Positions 15,261 through 26,603 are shown, counted from the first letter of the stretch. The stretch: DNA of 42,419 nucleotides from Acidobacteriota bacterium (GCA_016201205.1 JACQDF010000087.1:1-42419); one strand, 5' to 3'. Program-made: numbers and translations. Notes: a model not told the origin generated them from the sequence alone.

Positions 15261-16965
15261 TGCCTTTCCTCATTTCTTCGGCCAGATACTCCGAGGTCCG
15301 CCAGGCGATGGCGCAAATGCTCAGCGTCGGGTTCTTGTCGGGATTGCTGACAAAGGGAGCGCCATCGGCGACAAACAGGTTCTTCACCTCGTGCGCCTGG
15401 CAGTATTTGTTCAAAGCGCTGGTCCCGGGATCGTTTCCCATGCGAACCGTGCCCAGCTCGTGAATGATGCTGCCGGGAATCGAGATGCCGTCTTCCTCGC
15501 GCTCCGGATTGCGCAATCCCATTACCCGGCCGCCCATCGTCTCGATGACCTCGACGAAGGCGCGGTGCATGTGCCGCGCCTGGCTGAGCTCATGCTCGCT
15601 CCAGCGAAAATGGAATCGCAGAACCGGAACGCCGAAGCGGTCCACCACATTGCGATCGATCTCGCAGTAGGAATGTTCGTTGGGAATCATCTCGCCGCGC
15701 CCGGAAAACCCGACCATGCAGCCGTACTCCTTCATGATCCGCTGCTTCAATGACTCCCCGTAACCTTCGTTGCGGCGCGTGATGCCGGTGAAGCTGCCAA
15801 CCTGCGGCATGCCAAATCCGCCGCCGATCTCGACGTGATAGCCGCGTGGAAACTCCTTGTTCTTCCAATCGAGGCCCCACCATGGAAAATAGATGTGCCC
15901 GCCGCTGTAGCCGTCCGTGTTGTGCCTGGGCATGCCCTCCAGCGCCGGAATGTAGCCGGAGATTCCGTAACCGACCGTGTCGGTCAGATACCGGCCCACC
16001 ACGCCGGACGAGTTTGCCAACCCGTTGGGATGCCGCGCCGATTTGGAATTCAGCAGCAGACGCGCCGATTCGCAGGCGCTGGCCGCGACCACCACAATCC
16101 GGCAGCGGATCTGCCTCTCCTCTCGCGTTCTCGTATCCACATAGGAAACGGCGATGACTTTGCCGCCGGCATCCGTAATCAGCTCGCGGGCAAAGGCGTT
16201 GGAGATGATCTCGAGCTTGCCCGTCTTCAACGCCGGCAGAATCTGCACCTGGCTCGAAGAGTAGTTCGACGCTGTCACGCAGCCGCGCCCGCACTGGCCG
16301 CAGTAGTGGCAGGCAGGACGCCCGTTCAACGGCCTGGTCAGAATCGCCATGCGCGCGGGAATGCACGGGATGCCCAGCTTCCTGGCAGCTCTCTGGACCA
16401 GAACTTCGTGCACTCGAGGCGCCGGCGGCGGCAGAAACTGCCCGTCCGGAGCGCTGCGGATTCCTTCTTTCGAACCGCAGATGCCGATGAACCGCTCCGC
16501 CTTGTCGTAATAGGGAGCGATCTCGTCGTAGCTGACCGGCCAGTCCGTCCCCAGCCCGTCGGTGGAATAGGGCTTGAAGTCGTAATCGGCGAAGCGCAGC
16601 GAAATGCGCCCGTAATGATTGGTGCGGCCTCCCAGAATTCGGGAGCGGTGCCACTGGAACTGGCTGCCCCCGGCCACTGTGTAGGGCTCCCCTTCGATCT
16701 CCCACATGCAATTGGGCGCGGCCCAATACCCCCAGTCCTTGCGCCCGAAGTAATGCCCGGCATCGTCCCCCGCGCCTCGATGGCCGACCTGCCAGGGCCA
16801 CACGTGCTCCTTGAAGTCCACGGCCGGATTCAGCATCCGGCCCGCCTCGAGCAGAGTCACCTTGACGCCCATCTGGGTGAGCGCCTGCACAACGGTGCCG
16901 CCGCCCGCCCCGGAGCCGATGACCACGACGTCATGCACAGGGCTGGATCGTGAGACTTGGAGCAT
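15253..16965 (-). CDS. GMC-family flavin dehydrogenase, large subunit
   Basis: A 570-residue FAD enzyme that oxidises a sugar or polyol hydroxyl group. The nucleotide-binding glycines are at 17-23 (GSGAGGG), following VHDVVVI. A cysteine cluster, CHYCGQCGRGC, is typical of the gluconate/2-keto-gluconate dehydrogenase branch and could hold an Fe-S centre. The C-terminal GMC domain contains GSIIHELGTVRMGNDPGTS and FVADGAPFVSNPDKNPTLSICAIAWR, with the catalytic His and Asn region. There is no signal peptide, so export depends on the Tat-carrying small subunit encoded downstream. The substrate cannot be read from the sequence. Electrons would normally pass to a cytochrome c, whose gene is absent here. 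Confidence 0.9.
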   Translation of the reverse strand: MLQVSRSSPVHDVVVIGSGAGGGTVVQALTQMGVKVTLLEAGRMLNPAVDFKEHVWPWQVGHRGAGDDAGHYFGRKDWGYWAAPNCMWEIEGEPYTVAGGSQFQWHRSRILGGRTNHYGRISLRFADYDFKPYSTDGLGTDWPVSYDEIAPYYDKAERFIGICGSKEGIRSAPDGQFLPPPAPRVHEVLVQRAARKLGIPCIPARMAILTRPLNGRPACHYCGQCGRGCVTASNYSSSQVQILPALKTGKLEIISNAFARELITDAGGKVIAVSYVDTRTREERQIRCRIVVVAASACESARLLLNSKSARHPNGLANSSGVVGRYLTDTVGYGISGYIPALEGMPRHNTDGYSGGHIYFPWWGLDWKNKEFPRGYHVEIGGGFGMPQVGSFTGITRRNEGYGESLKQRIMKEYGCMVGFSGRGEMIPNEHSYCEIDRNVVDRFGVPVLRFHFRWSEHELSQARHMHRAFVEVIETMGGRVMGLRNPEREEDGISIPGSIIHELGTVRMGNDPGTSALNKYCQAHEVKNLFVADGAPFVSNPDKNPTLSICAIAWRTSEYLAEEMRKGNV

Positions 16966-16999
16966 TTCTCTTTGATATCACAATTGTGGCAGCACACCC

Positions 17000-17017
17000 G
17001 GGAGGTCTACGCCTCCC
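17000..17017. other. Small hairpin in the GMC/DUF2934 intergenic region
   Basis: GGGAGG (17000-17005) and CCTCCC (17012-17017) are perfect inverted arms with a six-base loop. It lies between the divergent starts at 16965 and 17094, where only regulatory signals are expected. A TACAAT hexamer (17058-17063) farther on could be the -10 of the DUF2934 gene, but no good -35 is visible. Role unknown. Confidence 0.3.
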
Positions 17018-17093
17018 AGGCAAAACAGACCACATGAGAAATGTTTCGCTGCCGTGGTACAATCAGGATAATTAAACTTTTCGGAGTGAGTTC

Positions 17094-17396
17094 TTGAAAG
17101 CAATGCCTAAGAAACGCGATACAGAATCGGGGAAGACGCCAGTCTCGCGTCCCAAGACCGCAACCGCACGCAGCCGAAAAACGGCTTCGACGGCCGGCGC
17201 CCTCGAAGGAACATCCCGGAGCGTGCGCGCGCTGGCCAACGCTGTCGCAAAAGATTCTTTTGTCCAAACCCGTGAGGAAATCGAGCGCCTGGCATACCGC
17301 TACTGGGAGCAGCGCGGATTCCAGAACGGTTCTGACATGGATGACTGGCTGCGCGCCGAGCAGGAAGTGCTGGCGTGCCAGGGCTGCAACCGCTAG
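17094..17396 (+). CDS. DUF2934 domain protein
   Basis: A 100-residue protein. TTG 17094 is preferred because GGAG stands eight bases upstream; ATG 17103 is the alternative and removes three residues. The N-terminal half is basic and disordered (Lys, Arg, Thr, Ser, Ala), suited to nucleic-acid contact. The C-terminal ~40 residues are DUF2934: TREEIERLAYRYWEQRGFQNGSDMDDWLRAEQEVL. This short domain is common in Acidobacteria and Proteobacteria and has no known function. It sits alone between the GMC gene and lexA, whose 3' end lies five bases beyond. CQGCNR at the C-terminus has two cysteines that could bind metal. Confidence 0.82.
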   Translation: MKAMPKKRDTESGKTPVSRPKTATARSRKTASTAGALEGTSRSVRALANAVAKDSFVQTREEIERLAYRYWEQRGFQNGSDMDDWLRAEQEVLACQGCNR

Positions 17397-17401
17397 CTTC
17401 A

Positions 17402-18034
17402 CTACCGGTATTTTCGCAGCACCGCAAGCAGCCTCCCCTGGATCTCCAGATCCGCCATCGCAACAAAGATCGGCTGCATGCCGGCATTGGCCGGCTGGAG
17501 CCGCGCTCTGCCGTCCGGCTCGCGGTAGAAGCGTTTCAACGTTGTCTCCGAGCCCTTCACCATCGCCACCACGATGTCGCCATCGCGCACGTCCGCGGTC
17601 TGCTCGATGAGCACAAAGTCGCCATCGCAGATATGATCTTCAACCATCGAGTCGCCTCGCACCTGTAAAGCATACAGATCCCGATCGGTGAGCAGATCCG
17701 TGAAGCTCAGCGTTTCATCGCCGGGGTAGGCTTCCACGGGAGAGCCCGCGGCAATCCGGCCCTGGATGGCAATCTCCAGCCGCGGCGCACCGCCCGGTTG
17801 CTGTTTGCGCCATTCCCGGAGGTAGTTCGTGGAAAGCTCGAGAGACCGGCTTTGGTTGAATCCGCGGCGCAGATACTGCTTGGTCTCCAGCGTCTGGATG
17901 TGCTTGTGCACGGTCGCCAGCGAGGCCAGCTTCAAGCCGTTCGCGATTTCTTCATAGCTGGGGCAGTAGCCGTGCTGCTCGACGAATCCGGCGATGAAGT
18001 CGAGTACTTCCTTCTGCCTGCGCGTGAGTGCCAT
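17402..18034 (-). CDS. lexA: LexA repressor
   Basis: A 210-residue SOS repressor and self-cleaving protein. Residues 1-70 are the winged helix: LTRRQKEVLDFIAGFVEQHGYCPSYEEIA, with SLATVHKHIQTLETKQYL as the recognition region. The cleavage site is Ala96-Gly97 (GRIAAGSP). Ser129 (GDSMVEDHI) and Lys167 (TTLKRF) form the catalytic dyad. The recognition helix resembles that of the Gram-positive type (STVHxHLxxLE) more than E. coli, so the operator is unlikely to be CTGT-N8-ACAG. I chose ATG 18034 because the domain starts there; an upstream in-frame extension is not family-like. The promoter (18041-18069) ends six bases before the ATG. Confidence 0.95.
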   Translation of the reverse strand: MALTRRQKEVLDFIAGFVEQHGYCPSYEEIANGLKLASLATVHKHIQTLETKQYLRRGFNQSRSLELSTNYLREWRKQQPGGAPRLEIAIQGRIAAGSPVEAYPGDETLSFTDLLTDRDLYALQVRGDSMVEDHICDGDFVLIEQTADVRDGDIVVAMVKGSETTLKRFYREPDGRARLQPANAGMQPIFVAMADLEIQGRLLAVLRKYR

Positions 18035-18040
18035 GGGTCT

Positions 18041-18069
18041 ATTGTTGGCGAAGAAAAAGGGAAAGTCAA
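18041..18069 (-). promoter_or_regulatory. Candidate lexA promoter
   Basis: On the minus strand, TTGACT (18064-18069) is separated by 17 bases from AACAAT (18041-18046). The predicted start of transcription falls on or next to the ATG at 18034, so the message would have almost no leader; no Shine-Dalgarno sequence is seen before that ATG. The -35 overlaps the dyad at 18065-18087. Confidence 0.5.
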
Positions 18070-18087
18070 GACCCTTCCTCCTTTGAC
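18065..18087. promoter_or_regulatory. Inverted repeat GTCAA-N13-TTGAC over the lexA -35 box
   Basis: GTCAA (18065-18069) and TTGAC (18083-18087) form a dyad in the lexA/tilS intergenic region, and one arm is the lexA -35 itself. LexA usually represses its own gene, so this is a candidate operator. It is wider than known LexA boxes (12-16 bases) and could instead be chance pairing of two -35 elements facing opposite ways. Confidence 0.3.
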
Positions 18088-18109
18088 CCTTTCCGGACCT
18101 CCTCAGCGC

Positions 18110-19540
18110 GTGCATCGTGAGTTACAAATAGTATGGTTGCTCGAGAAAGTCGTCGCCCTCGCATCCCGTCACCAGATGTTCGCCGCCGGGGACCGCATCG
18201 CCGTAGCGGTCAGCGGCGGAGCGGATTCCGTGTGCCTGCTGCACGTGCTGCTGGAATTGCGATCCCGCTGGAATCTGGAGCTCAGCGTCGCGCACTTGGA
18301 TCACCAGTTGCGCGCGGAGTCGGCCGCTGACGCCGAGTTTGTCCGTCACCTGGCGGCACAACACGGCCTGGCGTTCTTCCTCGAGCGAGCCGATCTGACA
18401 CTGCCGGGGAATCTCGAGCAGCAGGCGCGCGAGGCACGCCTCCGGTTTTTCCGTCGCCTGGTGGCCGATGGGCTTGCCGGCAAAGTCGCAACGGGCCACA
18501 CCAAGTCGGATCAAGCCGAGACAGTGCTGTTTCGCTTCCTGCGCGGCGCCGGTACGGCAGGGCTGGCGGGCATTCTGCCAGTCACCGCAGATGGCCTGGT
18601 GCGGCCGCTTCTTGCGGTGACGCGGGCGGAAGCAGAGGCGTGGCTTCGGGAACGCGGTATCCGATGGTGCGACGACCCCACCAATCGCAGCCTCGCCTTC
18701 ACCCGCAACCGGATTCGCCTCGAGCTGCTGCCTCTGCTCGAGCGGGAGTATAACCCGTCAGTGATGGAGCAGCTCACGCAAACATCCGAGATTGCGCGGG
18801 AGGAAGAAGCATACTGGCGCGGCAAGATCGACGAGCTGGCTGGGCGCCTTTTTCAACACAAGCGTGCTGCGTTGGTATTGCACGCCGGAGAGCTGAGTGC
18901 ACTGGATCGCTCGGTGGCGCGCCGGCTGATTCGCCGCGCCATCGAAGAGATCAGGGGCGACTTAAGAAAAATCGAATTCCAGCATGTCGAGCTGGTGCTG
19001 GGCCTGGCGGCGCGAGCGCAAGGAGATGGCAGGGTGCAGATTCCGGGCGTGGACGTATTCCGTTCCTTTGACTGGATCCGTTTGTCCCGCTTGGGTCTGG
19101 CAGCGGGAAACCGGCTGGTAAGCGAGCCGCTGGTGGTGCCCGGAACCACCCGCATCGAGGGGGGGAGGGTGGTCATCGAAACCGGTATCCAGGAGGCAAC
19201 CGAGGCCGGCGGCTTGTGCGATGAAAGCGGCTATAATGAAGTTGAGGCTACGAAGTCAAAGTGGGCAGTGCTGGCTTGGGATCGGGCCGCGGAGCCGTTG
19301 ACGCTCCGCTACTGGCTTCCGGGCGACTCGTACCGGCCGGCCGGCGCGGAGCGTGCAGAGAAGCTCAAACAAATGTTCCAGTTAGCCAGAGTTCCCCTAT
19401 GGGAACGGCGCTTTTGGCCGATTATAGAAGGCAGCCAGGGAATTCTATGGACGCGCCAGTTCGGCGTTTCAGCCGATCTTCTGCCCACACGCACCACAAG
19501 CCGCTTTCTGCTGGTCCGGGAAATGTGCGAAAACAGTTGA
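18110..19540 (+). CDS. tilS: tRNA(Ile)-lysidine synthase
   Basis: It converts C34 of the AUA-reading tRNA(Ile) to lysidine with ATP and lysine, an essential step. From GTG 18110 it has 476 residues; TTG 18137 is an alternative start and neither has a clear ribosome site. The frame is open far upstream, but that region is the antisense of lexA. The PP-loop is SGGADS at 35-40. [27 protein letters not shown] is the second family signature, and [18 protein letters not shown] is also typical. The C-terminal TilS domain contains [16 protein letters not shown] and [22 protein letters not shown]. ftsH follows after 79 bases, the usual tilS-ftsH order but without hpt between them. Confidence 0.93.
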   Translation: MHRELQIVWLLEKVVALASRHQMFAAGDRIAVAVSGGADSVCLLHVLLELRSRWNLELSVAHLDHQLRAESAADAEFVRHLAAQHGLAFFLERADLTLPGNLEQQAREARLRFFRRLVADGLAGKVATGHTKSDQAETVLFRFLRGAGTAGLAGILPVTADGLVRPLLAVTRAEAEAWLRERGIRWCDDPTNRSLAFTRNRIRLELLPLLEREYNPSVMEQLTQTSEIAREEEAYWRGKIDELAGRLFQHKRAALVLHAGELSALDRSVARRLIRRAIEEIRGDLRKIEFQHVELVLGLAARAQGDGRVQIPGVDVFRSFDWIRLSRLGLAAGNRLVSEPLVVPGTTRIEGGRVVIETGIQEATEAGGLCDESGYNEVEATKSKWAVLAWDRAAEPLTLRYWLPGDSYRPAGAERAEKLKQMFQLARVPLWERRFWPIIEGSQGILWTRQFGVSADLLPTRTTSRFLLVREMCENS

Positions 19541-19619
19541 GCAAAGGGAATCAACTTGCACGGCTCTAACGTCTTTAAGAACAGGTGCGCCTTCAGGGAC
19601 TTGCACACCAGGGAGAATC

Positions 19620-21520
<1,901 letters not shown>

Positions 21521-21524
<4 letters not shown>

Positions 21525-22159
21525 TTCCCCGCTTCGCACTGTACCTGTTTGACGTCGACGGCACGCTGGTGGATTCGGCGCCGGATATCTGCGGTGCGGT
21601 GCGCGAGACCCTCGACGGGACCGAAGCCAGAGCCGTGGACGACGCCTGCCTGCGCCGCTACATCGGCCGTCATCTTTACGATCTGTTCGAGGACCTGATT
21701 CCCGGCTGCACTCAGGAGCGCAAAGACGAGCTGCTGGCCACCTACCGGCGCATCTATCCGGCGCGACAGCATCGCTCGACTCGAGTTTATCCCGGCGTGG
21801 CTCGGGGGCTCGAGCGTCTGGACGGGCGCAAATCGACCGCCACCACCAAGAGCACCGAGACCGTGCGCACGGTTCTTGAGATGTTTGGCCTGCTGCCGTA
21901 TTTCGATCACGTCCAAGGCACCGATGGCTTCCCCGCCAAGCCGGCGCCGGATGTCATCCTCAAGTCGCTGGAAGTGTTCGGCGTGGATGCCGGAGACTGC
22001 CTGCTGGTGGGGGATTCGGCCGCGGACATGGCCGCGGGCCGGGCGGCCGGCGTGCGACTCTGTGCGGTCCGCTATGGGTACGGGGATGCGGCAGAAATGG
22101 CCCGCTACCGCCCGGACTACTGGATCGACGACTTGGGTGAACTTGCTGAAGCGCTCTGA
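21521..22159 (+). CDS. HAD-superfamily phosphatase, phosphoglycolate phosphatase-like
   Basis: A 212-residue HAD hydrolase starting at GTG 21521, which overlaps the ftsH stop. Motif I is [15 protein letters not shown], with the Asp nucleophile and the acid/base Asp two residues later. The cap domain is helical (subclass I). Motif II is in the region of SRTRVYPG to KSTATTKST, motif III is the Lys of [10 protein letters not shown], and motif IV is [17 protein letters not shown]. The pattern is that of Gph/PGP or pyrophosphatase PpaX-type enzymes, acting on phosphoglycolate or other small phosphates; the substrate is not assigned. The 3' end overlaps the end of the convergent HlyD-family gene by 43 bases. 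Confidence 0.88.
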
Positions 22160-23496
22160 ACTGGATCCGCCGCCACCAGATCCCCCTCCTTCACCCCCGA
22201 CTCGACCGCCACTTCGATGTCATTCGCCAAACCCAGCTCGAGTTTGCGGCGCTCCCATCCGGAATCCGTCTGGACGAGCGCGAACGGCTTCTGGTCCAGG
22301 CCGCGGAAGACGCACTCCCGAGGCATGATCACAACGTCATCCTCTGATTCAAGGATGATGTCCGCGTTGGCCGAAAGATTCGGCGCCAGCCGCTGATCCG
22401 ATTCCTCGAGCTCCAGCCGGATGGGCATCTGGCGCACATGGAGCGGCCGCTGGCCGGCGGCCCGCATCACGGCGGAAATCGAGACCACGCGCGCCGGCAA
22501 CTCGATCTCAGGATAAGCGTCGAAATGCACTCGCGCCCGAAAGCCGTACCTCACCTGCTCGACGTCGGCCTGGTTCAAGATCGCGTCGACGACGATCGAC
22601 GACGGATCGACGATTTCGCCGAACGGCTGGCCGGAGCCTAACACGTCGCCCTCCCGGAGCTCGGTGTACTCAGTGCCGTGCAGGACGCGGCGCAGCACGA
22701 GGACGCCGTCGAAGGGCGCGCGCTGCACCATCTCCTGCGCATTGTTTTCCGCTTTCCGCATTTCCATCTGCGACTGTAGAAGCTCGATCTCGTAGCGCCG
22801 CAGGATGGCGTCTTCGGAGGCGTCCACCAGGGGAATCTGCTTGAGAATCTGCTGATACCGCGCCTGGGCTTCTTCCAGATTCATCTTATATCGCTCGACC
22901 TGGATGGCGGAGCGGACGGGCGCTGTTTTCAGGTCGAGCGCGGCCTTTTCCATGACGCCGCTGGCGCGGCGCACCTGCTGCTGGTGCTGGACACGGCGCA
23001 AATCCAGGCTGGAGCGCAGCCGCAGCAGAAGGGCTTCATTCTGGATGACCGCGGAGCGGTAATCATCGACCCGCAACAGCATGAACTGGCGGTCAAATTC
23101 CGCCACTACTTTCCCTTTTTTGAGGGGCGCGCCCGATGGCGCCAAGTGCTGCAAGGTGAGGCTCATCTCGCCAGGCTCCCGGTGGGAACGCGTACCGCGC
23201 AGCTTCGGCGCCACCAGATAGGAAGAACGCGATGCCGCTGTGATGCCGGCGGCGCGGAGCGTGCGGTCGAGGGTTCCGAAGCGCGCCCGGGCGGTCCTCA
23301 CCGGCGCCTGGGGAACCGGCGCGCGGCCCGTGTGCTTCCACGCCAGCCAGGCCGCCAGGCTCGCTCCCGCCAGCAACATCGCCAGCAGCAACCATCCCCG
23401 GCCCCGGTGGCGCGGAGACTCTTCTAATGCAACCGGCGCCGGCGGGACTGGCCGCGGAGGAACCGGCAGCGCAAGCGGAGATCGGGCGTAGTGCAA
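22117..23496 (-). CDS. HlyD/RND-type periplasmic adaptor (membrane fusion protein)
   Basis: A 459-residue protein starting at TTG 23496, five bases after GAAGGAG. A proline-rich cytoplasmic N-terminus is followed by one membrane helix (about 35-52, LLLAMLLAGASLAAWLAW). The periplasmic part has a barrel/lipoyl half (HLAPSGAPLKKGKVVAEFD), a long helical hairpin (about 150-250) and the second lipoyl half (VQRAPFDGVLVLRRV). Next come EIVDPSSIVVDAILNQADVEQVRYGFRARVHFDAYP, SANADIILE and a C-terminal domain (WERRKLELGLANDIEVAVESGVKEGDLVAA). Adaptors of this fold join an inner-membrane pump to an outer-membrane channel. No pump or TolC gene is adjacent on the same strand, so the partner is unknown. 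Confidence 0.88.
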   Translation of the reverse strand: MHYARSPLALPVPPRPVPPAPVALEESPRHRGRGWLLLAMLLAGASLAAWLAWKHTGRAPVPQAPVRTARARFGTLDRTLRAAGITAASRSSYLVAPKLRGTRSHREPGEMSLTLQHLAPSGAPLKKGKVVAEFDRQFMLLRVDDYRSAVIQNEALLLRLRSSLDLRRVQHQQQVRRASGVMEKAALDLKTAPVRSAIQVERYKMNLEEAQARYQQILKQIPLVDASEDAILRRYEIELLQSQMEMRKAENNAQEMVQRAPFDGVLVLRRVLHGTEYTELREGDVLGSGQPFGEIVDPSSIVVDAILNQADVEQVRYGFRARVHFDAYPEIELPARVVSISAVMRAAGQRPLHVRQMPIRLELEESDQRLAPNLSANADIILESEDDVVIMPRECVFRGLDQKPFALVQTDSGWERRKLELGLANDIEVAVESGVKEGDLVAADPVQSASASSPKSSIQ

Positions 23497-23605
23497 AGAA
23501 GCTCCTTCTCATAATGTATCGGACATTTGGAGGGAAAAGTCTACCTGCCACATCGTCCGGCGTGGCGGCGCCGCGGCTGTTTCTGGTATCGTCACGCTTT
23601 AAGCC

Positions 23606-24670
23606 GTGTACAACGTGGAAGAGAAGGACACTGCTCCCGTCCGGCAAGGCGAAGAGCTGGACCGGGCGCGCCTGGAGGAGTATCTCAGCGACAAAGTCGG
23701 CGGGACTGCCGGCGGGATCGCCATCGAGCAGTTCCCAGGCGGCCACTCGAACCTGACGTACCTGATCACGGCTGGAGGACGCGAGTATGTGCTGCGGCGC
23801 GCGCCTCTCGGACCGGTCGCCCCCAAAGCGCACGACATGGCCCGCGAGTTTGGCATCCTGCGCGCCGTGCATCCGCATTTTCCTCCCGCGCCGAAGCCGT
23901 TTCTGCTCTGCGAAGACACCACCATCCTCGGCGCTGTCTTCTACTTGATGGAGCGGCGGCGCGGCGTCGTGCTGCGCTCGGAAATCCCCGTGCAATGGAA
24001 CTCGATTCCCGACCTTCCGCGGCGGCTGAGCCAGGCGTTTCTCGATTGCCTCATCCAACTCCATTCGGTCGACATCGTGAAACACGACCTGGCGTCTCTG
24101 GGAAAGCCCGAAGGCTTCGTCGAAAGGCAGGTGCGCGGCTGGACCGAGCGATGGCATCGAGCCAAGACCGAGGAGCTGCCCCAAATGGACCGCGTCATCG
24201 AGTATCTCCACCGGCATCTGCCGCCGGACGGCCCGCCCACGCTGGTACACAACGACTTCAAGCTCGACAACCTGATGCTGTCGAGCGACGATCCGGGCAA
24301 AGTGCAAGCTGTCCTCGATTGGGAGATGGCCACCGTCGGCGACCCGCTGGTGGATCTGGGCCTTACGCTCTGCTACTGGGATCCCCCGGACGAGCAGGTG
24401 CGCGAGGGGCCGGTGCCGTGTCTTACCAAGGGGCCCGGCTGGCTCACGCGGGAGCAATGGATCGAGCAGTATATCGCGCGAACGGGCCGCCAACTGGCCG
24501 CTCTCCGCTATCACGAGATTCTCGGCATCTTCAAGCTGGCTGTCATCGTCCAGCAGATCTATGTGCGCTGGTTCCGCGGCCAGACCAGGGACGCGCGGTT
24601 TGCGACCTTTGACCGGCGTGTCCGCTCGCTGGTGACGGCGGCCTGTAAGCGCGCGGAGGCCGCGGCTTGA
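23606..24670 (+). CDS. ACAD10/11-type phosphotransferase (aminoglycoside phosphotransferase fold)
   Basis: A 354-residue kinase-like protein from GTG 23606. FPGGHSNLTYLITAGGREYVLRR is the N-lobe with the ATP-binding lysine region. The catalytic loop is HNDFKLDNLML (His215, Asp217), and the metal-binding Asp238 lies in VLDWEMATVGDPLVDLG. This is the branch of the APH fold found as the N-terminal half of mammalian ACAD10/11 and as LvaA in Pseudomonas. Those enzymes phosphorylate the 4-hydroxyl of 4-hydroxyacyl-CoAs. An acyl-CoA dehydrogenase two genes downstream in the same unit strongly supports that role. Antibiotic resistance is very unlikely. The stop overlaps the next gene (TTGA). Confidence 0.88.
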   Translation: MYNVEEKDTAPVRQGEELDRARLEEYLSDKVGGTAGGIAIEQFPGGHSNLTYLITAGGREYVLRRAPLGPVAPKAHDMAREFGILRAVHPHFPPAPKPFLLCEDTTILGAVFYLMERRRGVVLRSEIPVQWNSIPDLPRRLSQAFLDCLIQLHSVDIVKHDLASLGKPEGFVERQVRGWTERWHRAKTEELPQMDRVIEYLHRHLPPDGPPTLVHNDFKLDNLMLSSDDPGKVQAVLDWEMATVGDPLVDLGLTLCYWDPPDEQVREGPVPCLTKGPGWLTREQWIEQYIARTGRQLAALRYHEILGIFKLAVIVQQIYVRWFRGQTRDARFATFDRRVRSLVTAACKRAEAAA

Positions 24671-25383
24671 GCTCGCTGTACTTGTTCCGGCACGGGCAAG
24701 CCGGATTGCGGGACAACTATGACACGTTATCGGAGAAAGGCCGCGCGCAAATCGCTCTGCTCGGCGGCTACTGGGCGCGGCGGCAGGTGAGGTTCCAGGC
24801 GTTGATCACCGGCCAGTTGACACGGCAGATGGAGTCAGCGCGGCAGGTGTCGGAAGCCTGCCGTCAAGCGGGGGGAGAAATGCCGGATGCGATCGCCGAT
24901 CCTCATTGGAACGAATTCGACTTGAGCGCGGTGTACGCCGGAATCGCTCCCCAGCTCGCGGCCGAGGACCGTCGGTTCAGAAGCGAATTCGAGATGCTCG
25001 AGCAGGAGGCGGCCAACGCGGAATCCGCCGTGCACCGGCGCTGGACGGCCAGTGATGTCGCGGTCGTGCGAGCATGGGTGGAAGGGCGGTACCGCCATGA
25101 CGGCGAATCGTGGAATGAATTCCGGCAGCGCGTCGCCGGCGCGATGGACAGGCTGCGCCAGTATGGCCCGGGAGAGGCCATCGCAGTCTCGACATCGGCC
25201 ACTCCGATCGCGGTCTGGATGGGATTGGCGCTGAATCTCGAGAGCCGCTACGTCATGCGGCTGGCGGGCGTGCTCTACAATGCCAGCTTCACGAGTTTTC
25301 GTTTGAAACAGGGGGAGTTGACCCTGTTCAGCTTTAACAATGTTCCGCACCTGGAGGATCCCGGGTTGCGGACCCTTCGGTGA
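24667..25383 (+). CDS. Histidine phosphatase family protein, copy 1
   Basis: A 238-residue protein starting with TTG 24667, four bases inside the preceding gene. [25 protein letters not shown] gives the catalytic RHG motif (His9, phosphorylated in the cycle) near the N-terminus. The second half has [17 protein letters not shown] and [19 protein letters not shown], where most family members have a second catalytic His (typically SHG). Here the site reads STSATP, so that His is missing or replaced. The protein shares layout with the second phosphatase at 26600, which suggests an old duplication. It may act on a phosphorylated acyl-CoA intermediate or clear a dead-end product, but that is only position-based. 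Its true substrate is unknown. Confidence 0.83.
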   Translation: MSSLYLFRHGQAGLRDNYDTLSEKGRAQIALLGGYWARRQVRFQALITGQLTRQMESARQVSEACRQAGGEMPDAIADPHWNEFDLSAVYAGIAPQLAAEDRRFRSEFEMLEQEAANAESAVHRRWTASDVAVVRAWVEGRYRHDGESWNEFRQRVAGAMDRLRQYGPGEAIAVSTSATPIAVWMGLALNLESRYVMRLAGVLYNASFTSFRLKQGELTLFSFNNVPHLEDPGLRTLR

Positions 25384-25389
25384 AGGAGG
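25383..25389 (+). promoter_or_regulatory. Ribosome binding site deciding the dehydrogenase start
   Basis: AAGGAGG stands 11 bases before ATG 25401. The alternative in-frame GTG at 25380 overlaps this very sequence and has no ribosome site of its own, so ATG 25401 is preferred. Confidence 0.6.
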
Positions 25390-25400
25390 CCGAAGCGATC

Positions 25401-26603
25401 ATGCATTTCGATTACTCACCTAAAGTCCAGGAGCTTCGCGGGAAGCTGATGGCATTCATGGGGGAATTCATCTATCCCAATGAGCAGCGCTTCCACGAGG
25501 AGGTCGGCAAATACACGTGGGGCGTCCTTCCGGTGATTGAGGAATTGAAGCCGAAGGCGCGCGCACAGGGATTGTGGAATCTGTTCCTGCCGGAAAGCGA
25601 ATACGGCGGTGGGCTGACCAACCTCGAGTACGCGCCGCTGTGCGAGATCATGGGCCGGGTCAGCTTCGCTCCCGAAGTGTTCAACTGCTCGGCGCCGGAC
25701 ACCGGGAACATGGAAGTTCTGGTGCGCTACGGCACTCCGGAGCAGAAAGCGAAATGGCTGGCGCCGCTGCTCGACGGCGAGTTGCGCTCCTGTTTCTGCA
25801 TGACCGAGCCGGCGGTGGCTTCTTCGGATGCCACCAACATCGAAGCCAGCATCCGCCGTGATGGCCACGAGTATGTCATCAACGGGCGGAAATGGTGGAG
25901 CTCGGGCGCCGGAGATCCTCGCTGCAAGATCAGCATCTTCATGGGCAAGACGGATCCGGCCGCGCCCAAGCACAGGCAGCAGTCGATGATCCTGGTTCCG
26001 CTGGATCTGCCCGGTGTGAAGGTGCAGCGGATGCTGACCGTGTTCGGCTACCACCATTCGCCGCACGGCCACGGCGAAATCATTTTCGAGAACGTGCGGG
26101 TGCCGGCGTCCAATCTGTTATTGGGCGAAGGACGCGGATTCGAGATCGCCCAGGGACGCCTCGGCCCCGGACGCATTCACCACTGCATGCGTCTGATCGG
26201 CGTGGCTGAGCGCGCGCTGGAGGCCATGTGCCGGCGCGCGCAGCAGCGCGTTGCCTTCGGCCGCAAGCTCGCCGAGATGGGCACGATCCGGGCGGACATC
26301 GCCCAATCGCGCATCGAGATCGAGCAGGCCCGCCTGCTGGTTCTCAAGGCAGCCTATATGATGGACACGGTGGGGAACAAAGCGGCCAGGACGGAGATCG
26401 CCGCCATCAAAGTGCTGGCGCCCAACGTCGCGTTGCGCGTCCTCGACCGCGCCATTCAGGCGCATGGCGGCGGCGGCGTGTGCCAGGATTTCTTCCTTGC
26501 CGCCGCCTGGGCCAACTCTCGCACCTTGCGCCTGGCGGATGGACCCGATGAAGTGCATCTGGAGAGCATCGCCAGGTACGAGCTGAACAAGCACGGATCA
26601 TGA
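25401..26603 (+). CDS. Acyl-CoA dehydrogenase, ACAD10/11 branch
   Basis: A 400-residue flavoprotein from ATG 25401 ([16 protein letters not shown]). [39 protein letters not shown] binds FAD and substrate. [50 protein letters not shown] and [36 protein letters not shown] are typical of the ACAD11 branch. The C-terminal [19 protein letters not shown] also belongs to it. In the ACAD10/11 and LvaC reaction, the enzyme removes the phosphate from a 4-phosphoacyl-CoA to give an enoyl-CoA that can enter beta-oxidation. The adjacent phosphotransferase makes this the favoured reaction over ordinary dehydrogenation. The stop overlaps the next ATG (ATGA). Confidence 0.92.
   Translation: MHFDYSPKVQELRGKLMAFMGEFIYPNEQRFHEEVGKYTWGVLPVIEELKPKARAQGLWNLFLPESEYGGGLTNLEYAPLCEIMGRVSFAPEVFNCSAPDTGNMEVLVRYGTPEQKAKWLAPLLDGELRSCFCMTEPAVASSDATNIEASIRRDGHEYVINGRKWWSSGAGDPRCKISIFMGKTDPAAPKHRQQSMILVPLDLPGVKVQRMLTVFGYHHSPHGHGEIIFENVRVPASNLLLGEGRGFEIAQGRLGPGRIHHCMRLIGVAERALEAMCRRAQQRVAFGRKLAEMGTIRADIAQSRIEIEQARLLVLKAAYMMDTVGNKAARTEIAAIKVLAPNVALRVLDRAIQAHGGGGVCQDFFLAAAWANSRTLRLADGPDEVHLESIARYELNKHGS

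Noticed and set aside
17798..18109. In-frame upstream extension of tilS.
   Set aside because: It lies opposite lexA and its promoter and has no TilS similarity; the family N-terminus begins close to 18110.
23606..24670. Aminoglycoside-resistance kinase.
   Set aside because: The fold is shared, but the motif set and the downstream acyl-CoA dehydrogenase point to the ACAD10/11 branch.
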